A stretch of DNA of 23,106 nucleotides from a virus. Of this stretch, positions 1 through 7,405 are shown piece by piece. How positions within the stretch are numbered: position 1 is the first letter of the stretch; each line of letters starts with the position of its first letter. Location of the stretch: positions 1-23,106 of the IMG/VR virus record IMGVR_UViG_3300023223_000093, one strand, 5' to 3'. The position numbers and the translations under genes are program-made. Below the pieces are notes generated by a model. That model saw only the letters and a program-made list of their open reading frames with translations, had not been told where the DNA came from and made no database searches.

Positions 1-55
1 GTTAGCTATACTCTTAGTAAAATCTTCTATCGGTCTTTTTATAAAAAAGGTTCAT
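1..55 (-). CDS. Possible start of the next tail gene (partial)
   Basis: After the baseplate J stop there is an overlapping ATG at 55-53, but its frame closes after 13 codons. The frame that stays open to the window edge is that of the J gene itself (17 codons after its stop, reading ...KRPIEDFTKSIAN). The latter resembles the N-terminus expected of a Mu gp48/DUF2313 protein, which normally follows gp47. A +1 shift across the T6/A5 run near 35-50 would join the ATG to this open frame. Alternatives are a non-ATG start, a true frameshift or a sequencing error. Too short to decide. Confidence 0.25.
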
Positions 56-1377
56 GGATAAACCACATTCCCCAAGGTTCCTATTTCTCCAGAGGATATA
101 GTAATATCTCCGGTAGGACTTGATAAAGTAAAGGAATCTACTCCAGCTCCAGTATTATCTATGGTATTTTGAATAGCCGCTGAATATTTTTCCTTAGTAA
201 TATCTACCCCCACCTCTGTCTCCTCGGCATAGAACTGAGCCAAGTTTGCTGAGATGGCCGTTTGCATAGGAACACTATTAGGGAAGAGGGCAGAAAACGT
301 AAAGTCAGTAGGCACAGCTGTAGGAGCTAAGACTATAACGTCATCACTTGCAGTATTAGCCGGCTTGATTAATAGTATTTGATTCTTAACCTGAATTACT
401 TCACTAGCTGTGGGTATTGGGTCATCATCATTATCTCTCATGAAGTAGATAGTAACCTGTCCTATAGTGGGAGTAACCTCCTCAACAAATACCCGAGTCA
501 CTCCATTAATCTCACGAGCCTGTTCTTCAATATCTGAAACATTGAAATGGGCTACTGGATCCTGTATTCTTTGTAACAGTCTTAATCTTAGATCCCCATC
601 AGTCTCCTGATCAGAACCCCCACCAACTTCTCCAAAGTCAACATTAGCTACGGTATCCACCCCAACTAAAGGGCTCTGTAAGGATAGGGGGCTATCCAAT
701 GTTAAGTTTACATTGATATCAGAACTAGAATCCTGGAAATCTTGAGACTCCACAGGAACTGGGACTGAGTCATAAGCACTGCTAATGGTACCTGTGGCTG
801 GAGTGGCTGGAGCTCCAATAACAGTATAAGTAAAAGTATCTAACCCTGTTACCTGTATTAAAGTATCCGATACATTGTACTCCGTCTCATTAGCTCCGGA
901 GATAGTCACCAATATATTACTGGCTAGTCCGTGATCCACATCAGTAACCACAGTAGCTACTTGAGACACTCGATTAATAGAGGTAATCGAAGTTACATTA
1001 GCTACGATGGATACGCTACTAGTAACTTCAAATACCAGCCCATCGCTAGTAGCGTATAGAGTCCCCAGGTTTATGGCAGACAGAGCAGTTCCTGTAGCAA
1101 CAATATTGCCTGAGGATTTGGTAGCAGCCAGTCGAGTCTTTCCAAAGATTGCTGACCATCTCTCCAAGAAGGTACCAGTAGCAGTATCTGGAAAGCTCTG
1201 CCTTATGGCCTCTTTTAATTGGAGATAGAAGTCAAAGACTCTATTGGCGTATCCAACTACTATAGCTGATATAACGCTGTTCTTAAGGAAGGGGTTTGAT
1301 CCCAGCCAGGCCCTTCTAACATCCGTCTTAGCCCGTTGTTCTACTTCTTCTGAGGTTGAGGGTATGTCAAGTGCCAT
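52..1377 (-). CDS. Baseplate wedge protein, baseplate J / Mu gp47 family
   Basis: A 441-aa protein with the baseplate J pattern: helical N-terminus (about 1-85), then a beta-rich middle with a GSDQETDGDLRLRLLQR stretch near 254-270 and the following DIEEQAREINGVTRV segment, and a C-terminal alpha/beta part. In the family it forms the wedges that join the central hub to the baseplate periphery and triggers sheath contraction. Residues about 131-200 look like an extra beta module with a DHGL...ISGA...TFTYTV pattern; a related module occurs in the tail terminator-like gene at 10189-11286. The start overlaps the stop of the gp46-like gene by 11 bases. Its place after gp46 matches Mu. Family assignment is secure. 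Confidence 0.92.
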   Translation of the reverse strand: MALDIPSTSEEVEQRAKTDVRRAWLGSNPFLKNSVISAIVVGYANRVFDFYLQLKEAIRQSFPDTATGTFLERWSAIFGKTRLAATKSSGNIVATGTALSAINLGTLYATSDGLVFEVTSSVSIVANVTSITSINRVSQVATVVTDVDHGLASNILVTISGANETEYNVSDTLIQVTGLDTFTYTVIGAPATPATGTISSAYDSVPVPVESQDFQDSSSDINVNLTLDSPLSLQSPLVGVDTVANVDFGEVGGGSDQETDGDLRLRLLQRIQDPVAHFNVSDIEEQAREINGVTRVFVEEVTPTIGQVTIYFMRDNDDDPIPTASEVIQVKNQILLIKPANTASDDVIVLAPTAVPTDFTFSALFPNSVPMQTAISANLAQFYAEETEVGVDITKEKYSAAIQNTIDNTGAGVDSFTLSSPTGDITISSGEIGTLGNVVYP

Positions 1378-1834
1378 TGCTACTTATTCCTGTATTATTC
1401 CAGAGTTCAAAAAATCTTTGATCGACTGGAGAGTTGGGTCTCTGTATATTAATTAATACTCCAATACCATTCTCATCCGTGAGTACTGCTCTAGCTGAGA
1501 TACTACCCACTGCTAGTCGATCATCAATCATCCATTTAAGAGCTACTACACACTCAGTCTCTATGCTATTCATTACAGTTCGAGTTAACTTTGCTTGTTC
1601 ATAAAGCCATAACTTAGAACCATTTTCATAATCACTAAACTCATTCCCTATCCATCCTCTCCGTCTACTAGACAAAGGAACCTCCGAGGGTAGGGCTCTT
1701 CGTTCCCCCAGAATACTGTAGATTAAAGAGGAGTCAAAAAAATCCCCGTTAACTATGTCTCCACTCTTATCCAGATTAATATCGTAGCAACTCTCTTCAT
1801 CCAATCTTATTAAAAGGTCAGTCGTCATATTCAA
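1367..1834 (-). CDS. Mu gp46-like baseplate protein
   Basis: A 155-aa protein. The segments RRGWIGNE (about 57-65) and GSKLWLYEQAKLT (about 72-84) are typical of the Mu gp46 family, a baseplate component that links the spike/hub to the gp47 wedge and resembles a T4 gp25-type lysozyme-fold protein. It starts in an ATGA overlap with the preceding gene; a second in-frame ATG two codons later is also possible. It overlaps the baseplate J start by 11 bases, implying coupled translation. Position between a spike-type gene and gp47 agrees with the Mu order, apart from the extra gene at 1831-2655. Confidence 0.85.
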   Translation of the reverse strand: MNMTTDLLIRLDEESCYDINLDKSGDIVNGDFFDSSLIYSILGERRALPSEVPLSSRRRGWIGNEFSDYENGSKLWLYEQAKLTRTVMNSIETECVVALKWMIDDRLAVGSISARAVLTDENGIGVLINIQRPNSPVDQRFFELWNNTGISSNGT

Positions 1835-2655
1835 GCCTCTACTATAACTAAACAGAAAGTAGGTAAATCGAAACTTAAAGGGGGATCAAGGTTATCAATG
1901 AAATCAATAATTAACGTTACTAATTCTGTTGATAGCCCAGAGTATAAGTTTCTTAGCCCCTGTAAAAAATCGTAGTCTGGGGTGTTCATAGTAGGTATTA
2001 AAGGTTGGGGCATGGATAATTGAAAACTGAATCCCGGAATGCTTATTGTAAATAAGTCATCTATTGTAGGTACGGCAGGTAAAAGCGCTTGTATCTCAGC
2101 AAGAGTGGGGTAGGTGGGAAAGGCAGGCATTCCCGGTATTTCAAGAATGTCAGTCACCTGATTTATCAAACCTTGAATTATATTAGTCAGAATCTGGTAG
2201 TACTCATTTATTGCTGTCTGCACAGTCACCAGTGCTTGCCAGTCAGGAATCCCCAGAGTAGGATATATTGGATTAGGAAGCAATGTAACTAGACTAAAAT
2301 CAAAGTTAGGAGTAATTGAATCTATCATATCCTGTAGCTCGCCATTCAGTATACTGATAAAATTAAACCCCGGAAATCCCGGTATATCTGGAATAATATC
2401 TTCAATCGACAGACTTAAGAAGTCAGTCAATACAGAGAGAAGTTCATTATATAGTCCGCTAGCTTGCGACTGTATCATTTCAGTAATACTAGCCTCCAGA
2501 TCTTGAAAGGGGCTTTCTATAGAAGGCCAAACTGGACTTGGTAATGTCTGTTGTAAAGGTAGTATTATACTTGGGAGTTCTAGATAAAAGGGTGATAATA
2601 AGTCATGTAAATCATTATAAGTAGGAACTAGGGACGGAGAACATATTGTAGCCAT
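1831..2655 (-). CDS. Unrecognised Pro-rich tail protein with three internal repeats
   Basis: A 274-aa protein that I do not recognise. It consists of three repeats of about 88 residues. Each opens with [LM]-P-x-P-[VIL]-x-P-[ST]-x3-P (residues 38-49, 126-137, 215-226), continues into an amphipathic helical stretch of 30-40 residues rich in Leu and Ile, and ends in a Pro-rich turn (IPGFPGF at 91-97, IPGMPAF at 173-179, LDPPLSF at 256-262). It has no signal peptide and almost no basic residues, and is strongly acidic and hydrophobic. It begins one base after the stop of the spike gene and its stop overlaps the gp46-like start (ATGA), so it belongs to the baseplate operon. Mu has no gene at this place. 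A structural role in the spike/hub is inference from position only. Confidence 0.75.
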   Translation of the reverse strand: MATICSPSLVPTYNDLHDLLSPFYLELPSIILPLQQTLPSPVWPSIESPFQDLEASITEMIQSQASGLYNELLSVLTDFLSLSIEDIIPDIPGFPGFNFISILNGELQDMIDSITPNFDFSLVTLLPNPIYPTLGIPDWQALVTVQTAINEYYQILTNIIQGLINQVTDILEIPGMPAFPTYPTLAEIQALLPAVPTIDDLFTISIPGFSFQLSMPQPLIPTMNTPDYDFLQGLRNLYSGLSTELVTLIIDFIDNLDPPLSFDLPTFCLVIVEA

Positions 2656-2656
2656 G

Positions 2657-3052
2657 TTATACTCCCTTGTTCAAGTTTATCTGGGGGGCGTTTATATTTA
2701 CTTCTCCCCCCGTTGAAGTTATATTAACATCCTTATCCGTGTTAATAAGAATGTTACCGTCTACATCAAATTTGATAATGGTATTAGTTTCTGGCTGATA
2801 AAAAGCAACCTCACCTTCTTTAAGGTCAGGCCTTACTTGGGCATCCCAAGCAAACCCCAGTTTATTCGAAGCATCACCATTAACCCCAATCCATACACAG
2901 CTAGATTTGTTAGACTTAGCATTAGCGTGAAACCCATAAGGGTAGTAGATGATGGATTTAGAGACTCTCCCCCTGTAAGTAATCTGCTGCCTAAACCATT
3001 GAGCAGTACTGTCACCAGCAGCAGTTATTTTTGCCCATCCACTCTTAAACAT
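2657..3052 (-). CDS. Short baseplate spike protein, gpV / Mu gp45 family
   Basis: A 131-aa protein. The N-terminal part (about 20-75) fits the OB-fold domain of gpV/gp45 spikes. The segment RPDLKEGEVAFYQPE (about 74-88) followed by alternating short strands (IIKFDVDGNILINTDK, then VNITSTGGEVNINAPQINL) fits the triple-stranded beta-helix of the membrane-piercing needle. It is shorter than I would expect for Mu gp45, and the protein ends just after the last strand without the HxH iron-binding tip motif found in many members. The tip may therefore be simpler or supplied by another protein. The ATG overlaps the upstream stop (TAATG). Confidence 0.85.
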   Translation of the reverse strand: MFKSGWAKITAAGDSTAQWFRQQITYRGRVSKSIIYYPYGFHANAKSNKSSCVWIGVNGDASNKLGFAWDAQVRPDLKEGEVAFYQPETNTIIKFDVDGNILINTDKDVNITSTGGEVNINAPQINLNKGV

Positions 3053-4143
3053 TATATAAACCCCTCGCCACTTACGGGCTCTTCAAGAGCCAGGGTATAG
3101 GAGTCTGGTTCTACGAAGGTAATCTTTGATATACTACCGCTGTTATCATCAACACTGAACACCACAGAATTGATTAACATCTTTCCAAAGATTCCAGCGA
3201 AATCATCAGAGATGGGAACCAACTTATTAATAATCCAGATATTACTTCCCTCTAGACTACCATCTATGGTATAGCCTTTAAAGTTTACAGTGTAGAGTCT
3301 ACCCCTAGCTCTTCTAATATTGGCTTCCCACTTAGCTCGGTCAAAGCTGTCATCATCACTAAAAGAGGACTCCGCACTTAGTACTAATTGACGACCTGCT
3401 TTAACCTCGTCGTCTAAGGCCCCGCCTCCCCGGCTAATAATGGAGTCGAGGTCAGTCTCTCCAGTACTCGCCAGGGCGGAGGGGTTACCCTGTGAAGTAA
3501 GCCTATACAGATTATATCTTCCTGTATTGTCATAGCTTACTGTAGCGCTCTTGACGTTATTACCAACAGCGCCTATAAGATTCTGTACTCTAGCGTTTTG
3601 TAAAAGGTCCGCTACTCCCTGAGTGATTACTATATTACCTTCACCATTAGAAGTTAATAGAACCTGTCTCTGACGAGCTAATCCTTCTATAAAATCAAAG
3701 GCATTATCTCCGGGTTCTGGACTAGCAATATCATTGATCGGGTTGAACTTCTGAACCTCTGTCCCTTGAACCACTTTTAAACTAGATCCTATGTGAGCTA
3801 TTACCTGTTCAATAATAGATTTTAAAGTGGGGCCCTCTTCAATATCGGAGAGCTCGTCTATACTAGAATCCAGTATGTCTGAGGTGTTATCCCTACCGGC
3901 CAATTCTATGGTATGGGTTTCTTCTGCAAAGCTAACGGTCATCAGTTCTATAGTGCCGGTTAGCACCAGTTGGCCATTAACTCTTATCTTACAGGGATCT
4001 CCCACTCTAAAGGGAAGTGGCTGTAATCTACTACGAGATATAACAAAGTTAAAAGTATTGCATAGAACATCCAGTCTAATCTCCACCTCCCCAGATATAA
4101 AATTACCGTAAGGATCCCCATTAACTTCTATCACTAAACTCAT
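3052..4143 (-). CDS. Baseplate hub protein, Mu gpP/gp44 (gpD-like) family
   Basis: A 363-aa protein. The N-terminus (about 1-110) shows the beta-barrel pattern of this family: a GEVEIRLDVLCNTFNF strand, PFRVGDPCKIRVNGQLVLTG and TIELAGRDNTSDILDSS, which resemble Mu gpP and late control gene D. A second domain (about 115-215) includes NAFDFIEGLARQRQVLL, and the C-terminal third carries the conserved RARGRLYTVNFKGYTID region. It forms the trimeric hub connecting the tail tube end to the spike. It lies between gpN-like and gp45-like genes as in Mu and starts in an ATGA overlap with the preceding gene. Confidence 0.9.
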   Translation of the reverse strand: MSLVIEVNGDPYGNFISGEVEIRLDVLCNTFNFVISRSRLQPLPFRVGDPCKIRVNGQLVLTGTIELMTVSFAEETHTIELAGRDNTSDILDSSIDELSDIEEGPTLKSIIEQVIAHIGSSLKVVQGTEVQKFNPINDIASPEPGDNAFDFIEGLARQRQVLLTSNGEGNIVITQGVADLLQNARVQNLIGAVGNNVKSATVSYDNTGRYNLYRLTSQGNPSALASTGETDLDSIISRGGGALDDEVKAGRQLVLSAESSFSDDDSFDRAKWEANIRRARGRLYTVNFKGYTIDGSLEGSNIWIINKLVPISDDFAGIFGKMLINSVVFSVDDNSGSISKITFVEPDSYTLALEEPVSGEGFI

Positions 4144-5594
4144 GAGGTTATTATCTCCAAGTCACCCTCCACAAAGGAAGCATCACTGAGCCCATTCAAA
4201 ACTGCAATCTCTTCACCCAGTTGGGAAGATCCATAGTATTGATAGGATAATAATCTAGCACTGGTTAGAGGAGTTGATATACTAACCAATCTGCCCAGTG
4301 TGACTTTGTTAGCCTGTGATAAACTATCCCCCTGAGCATCCGTAGAGAGACTCTCGGTATCAGATCCAGTAGTCCCCAAAGGAATTAGGGAAGAACTAAG
4401 CAGAGACCCGGGGGAGGAGCTAATCAGAGACCTCGGAGAAGAGCCACTAGTTAGAAAGGCGTTTAAGGCTTCAACCCTATCAATCCCCGATACTGATCTA
4501 TCCTCCTCAAACAACTTCTCCACAGTAATTCTTTGATTAGTTATTAGGGATTTAGACTTATTGGTTATGCCTACCAAGAATGAAGTTCTACCTGGATCAT
4601 TAGGAGGAAGGACTCCCCCCACCTCAGAGACTACAACCTTATTAGCTATAACCTTGTCATACTGGACCTCTAGAATATCAGCTACTTTCTGTTGATCTGG
4701 TATGGTATTAAAAGGTATGTTACTGGCAATGGTGTAGGCATGGGTTAAAGCATAAGCTTGAACTGATTCTTTTAATAGTTCTCGATTCTGGATCCTCTCT
4801 ACCCTACTAACGGTATTGGGCTGGATATCAACGTCATCATCTCCGAAATCAAAGAACTCCTGGATTACTCCAAAGGCTGCCTCAAAAGTAACAAACATTC
4901 CAGCGGTAGTATTGAATAGGTTCTCGATACTCTGAGCCAATGCAAGGGGTTGTCTAACCAGGCTTACTACATTATTTGCTAAATCTGATAATTGGTTGGA
5001 GAATGCGTTTAACTTATCAGCTCCAATAGTAAACAACTCAGTCTTCTCTTTAAAGGTATCTACTAAATCATTAACCTGGTCTATGCGATCAGAGATATTA
5101 TTAAAGAAGTTATCCTCAGACTCCTCAGCTAAGTCCTCCGTTAGAGATTCAGACGTCTCCTCCTCAGAATTAATAACCTGACTTAGATTGTTACCCTGGA
5201 TGGTAGGGACGCTCTGGGTTAGATCAACTTCAAAAGTAATACTAAACTCCCCTATTCCCAGGGAAGTGAAGTCCTCAATTAAAGTCCAAGAGGTAGCAAC
5301 TATATCATCCAATCTTCCAAATAAAGGATGGATCAGTACTCCTTTCTCCCCTGAATCCAGGATAGCTATAAACTGGTCTCTTTTTTCCTTATAGTCGTCT
5401 AACTCTGGGTCATTCGTTATCAATGCTTGTATCTTATAACTGTGCTGTTTAGTACCCAGGTTTTCTATAATTTGATTACTGCTATTGGGGAATTGATGTT
5501 TGACGTTCTTAATCCCACCCTCAGTATCAGCTTTATCTACAAGGAAGGGAACTCCTTTATAGGAAGCTAGTAGTGTCTGATCTAAAATGCTCAT
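4140..5594 (-). CDS. Mu gpN-like DNA circularisation/baseplate protein
   Basis: A 484-aa protein. Residues 1-125 match the DNA circularisation N-terminal domain: YKGVPFLVD, a His and Pro-containing GIKNVKHQFPNSS segment, then IHPLFGRLDDIVATSWT. The middle (160-300) is mostly helical. Residues 380-425 form a Ser-rich low-complexity linker, and the last 50 residues (ARLLSYQYYGSSQLGEEIAVLNGL) match the LysM-like C-terminal segment that tail proteins use near the hub. In Mu, gpN is a baseplate protein, and the name refers to an older proposed role in DNA circularisation. It follows the tape measure through an ATGA overlap. Confidence 0.88.
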   Translation of the reverse strand: MSILDQTLLASYKGVPFLVDKADTEGGIKNVKHQFPNSSNQIIENLGTKQHSYKIQALITNDPELDDYKEKRDQFIAILDSGEKGVLIHPLFGRLDDIVATSWTLIEDFTSLGIGEFSITFEVDLTQSVPTIQGNNLSQVINSEEETSESLTEDLAEESEDNFFNNISDRIDQVNDLVDTFKEKTELFTIGADKLNAFSNQLSDLANNVVSLVRQPLALAQSIENLFNTTAGMFVTFEAAFGVIQEFFDFGDDDVDIQPNTVSRVERIQNRELLKESVQAYALTHAYTIASNIPFNTIPDQQKVADILEVQYDKVIANKVVVSEVGGVLPPNDPGRTSFLVGITNKSKSLITNQRITVEKLFEEDRSVSGIDRVEALNAFLTSGSSPRSLISSSPGSLLSSSLIPLGTTGSDTESLSTDAQGDSLSQANKVTLGRLVSISTPLTSARLLSYQYYGSSQLGEEIAVLNGLSDASFVEGDLEIITS

Positions 5595-7405
5595 CCAGCT
5601 GTCCTCTCCATGTTAACTCCTACATTAAGGTTCGGTGTTCTAGCCACAGATTTAACAGAACTTATTACACCCTTGGGAGAGGATATATTTATATTCACGT
5701 CTGCCTGTGATCTAACCTCAATTAACTTTTTAAGTGGCTCCACCGGAGAAGGTTGATTAGCGGCCTTAAAGTTTTCAGGGATAGTGGGAACTCCGATGGG
5801 GGTCTTCTTATCAATCTGAGGATTAACCGTAACAGGTACTACGGGAGCAACTTTAATCTGGGGAGCTACATTAATTATAGGAGCTACATTAACCTTAGGA
5901 GCTACATCAATTATAGGAGCCACATTAACTTTGGGATTTATAGGAACTACCTTAACATTAGGGACTACGGGAGTTACGTTAGTAACCACTTTAACGTTGG
6001 GTACTACGGGAGTTACCTTAGCGTCTATGTTGATATTGGGATTTATGGTTATTACATTATCTGGTATCACTGGAGTAATTGTAATTGGCGGAGTCTTTTG
6101 AGATACATTCTTCAAGGCTTCTCTGGCCGCCTTCCGTTGCCGCTCCACGTTTATAACTCCACTAGCATCACCAGTAAAGGTCAATACCGTTCTAGCTGCC
6201 TCCTCCCCCAAGAATCTGCCAACTCCTACAAAGCCTGATTTTACTAGCCCCAACCCCTTAGTAATAATAGATATAGAATCCGCCATGGATTTAATAGAGT
6301 CGGCCAGCTTTTGAATGTCCCCTTCTTTTATCGATTGTACCCACTTGGCAAAATCGTTAGCAAGATTAGTGAATACTTTTTTCTCTTCCAGCTTTAGAAA
6401 GGTTTTAATCAGAACCTCATTGATTATTATACCTAACCCCCTAAGCTTAGCACCAAAGGTAGCCAGACGTATCTTAGCTTGTTCGGTGGCCACTTGAGTA
6501 TTACTAATTGAAATTGTCCACTCATCAACAAGCTTTCTACTGTTAATTAAAGTAACGCCCTGCTTAATGGCCTCCTGGCCAAACAACTTAGTAAGTTTAG
6601 AGGTGCTAAGATTTTTTCTTGCTAGATTTTCTAGGGCCTTGGATAATCCTACTATGGAAGGCTTGAACCTTTTATTACTTTGAGCTTCTAGTTTCAAGAA
6701 TACCGATTGTAATCCAGTGCCGGCTACTTCCCCTTTAATACCACCCTTGGCCAAGACCTGGATGGCAGCATTTAACTCTTCAAAAGATACCCCTGCTAAT
6801 CGAGCAGAAACAGCAGACTTTACAATAGCCACCCCAGTCTCGGAGACCTCGGAAGCTCCTACTTTAGCACCAGCAGCTAACACGTTGACAAACCGGCCAG
6901 CTTCATCAGCTCCAGCACCAAATTGGTTAAGGGATTGTATAACTATATCGGAAGCTTGAGCTAGATCTAGTCCGGTTGCATTCTTCAGTAGCAGAACTTG
7001 TTCTGTAACTTTAATTAAAGCCCCTTCGGTTTTCAGTAGTTCTGATTTACCCGAGGCCACTACCTTGAAGGAGGTAGCCACTTCCGCAGCAGAAATCTTA
7101 GATACCCGGGCTAATCTTAAGGACTCATCACTGAGAAACTTCAAATCCTTACCAGCTGCTCCGGTAATGGATGATAGGTCTGCAATAGCCTCTTCAAATT
7201 TAATACCTTCAGTAAAGAATTTCCTAATTCCAAAGAAGGCTATTGCAGCACCGGCCAACTGCTTGAACTTGGAGGTAGCTCCCCCCAAGCTCTTATCAAG
7301 TCCCTTAAATCCCTTACGCATTTTCTTAGTACTGGCAGCTACTTTCCTGGCTACATTAGTGAAAGCATCTTTAGCAATAACAACAAACGAAACTCTATTA
7401 GCCAT
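5591..7405 (-). CDS. Tail tape measure protein (TP901 family core)
   Basis: A 604-aa protein that sets tail length and is packed inside the tail tube before DNA ejection. Residues about 65-330 match the TP901 tape-measure core: LSSITGAAGKDLKFLSDESLRLAR, the ASDIVIQSLNQFGAGADEAG segment and GGIKGEVAGTGLQSVF near 221. A possible hydrophobic segment lies near 51-60. Residues about 439-535 are a Pro/Val/Asn repeat tract that includes five VAPxx[NDK]-type hexapeptides at 495-524. For a myovirus this is a short tape measure, so a tail of roughly 90 nm or less is inferred from about 0.15 nm per residue. The ATG lies inside the end of the frameshifted chaperone reading frame (8-base overlap). Confidence 0.9.
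   Translation of the reverse strand: MANRVSFVVIAKDAFTNVARKVAASTKKMRKGFKGLDKSLGGATSKFKQLAGAAIAFFGIRKFFTEGIKFEEAIADLSSITGAAGKDLKFLSDESLRLARVSKISAAEVATSFKVVASGKSELLKTEGALIKVTEQVLLLKNATGLDLAQASDIVIQSLNQFGAGADEAGRFVNVLAAGAKVGASEVSETGVAIVKSAVSARLAGVSFEELNAAIQVLAKGGIKGEVAGTGLQSVFLKLEAQSNKRFKPSIVGLSKALENLARKNLSTSKLTKLFGQEAIKQGVTLINSRKLVDEWTISISNTQVATEQAKIRLATFGAKLRGLGIIINEVLIKTFLKLEEKKVFTNLANDFAKWVQSIKEGDIQKLADSIKSMADSISIITKGLGLVKSGFVGVGRFLGEEAARTVLTFTGDASGVINVERQRKAAREALKNVSQKTPPITITPVIPDNVITINPNINIDAKVTPVVPNVKVVTNVTPVVPNVKVVPINPKVNVAPIIDVAPKVNVAPIINVAPQIKVAPVVPVTVNPQIDKKTPIGVPTIPENFKAANQPSPVEPLKKLIEVRSQADVNINISSPKGVISSVKSVARTPNLNVGVNMERTAG
5801..6091 (-). repeat. Tandem repeat tract inside the tape measure gene
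   Basis: Five tandem 18-bp units run from 5844 to 5933 (plus-strand unit about GGAGCTACATTAATTATA, diverged) and encode VAPxx[NDK] hexapeptides. Next to them, at about 5943-6020, is a longer imperfect repeat that encodes TPVVPNVKV twice. Together they code for residues about 439-535 of the tape measure. Such repeats can expand or contract in units of six residues. Confidence 0.85.

Noticed and set aside
5801-6091. CRISPR-like array
   Set aside because: The repeats are tandem 18-bp units without spacers, in frame within a protein gene.
5753-6238. Plus-strand frame of 161 codons, Tyr/Ser/Asn-rich repeats
   Set aside because: It is the mirror of the tape-measure repeat tract; its repeats come from the 18-bp DNA units, and there is no promoter or ribosome site.
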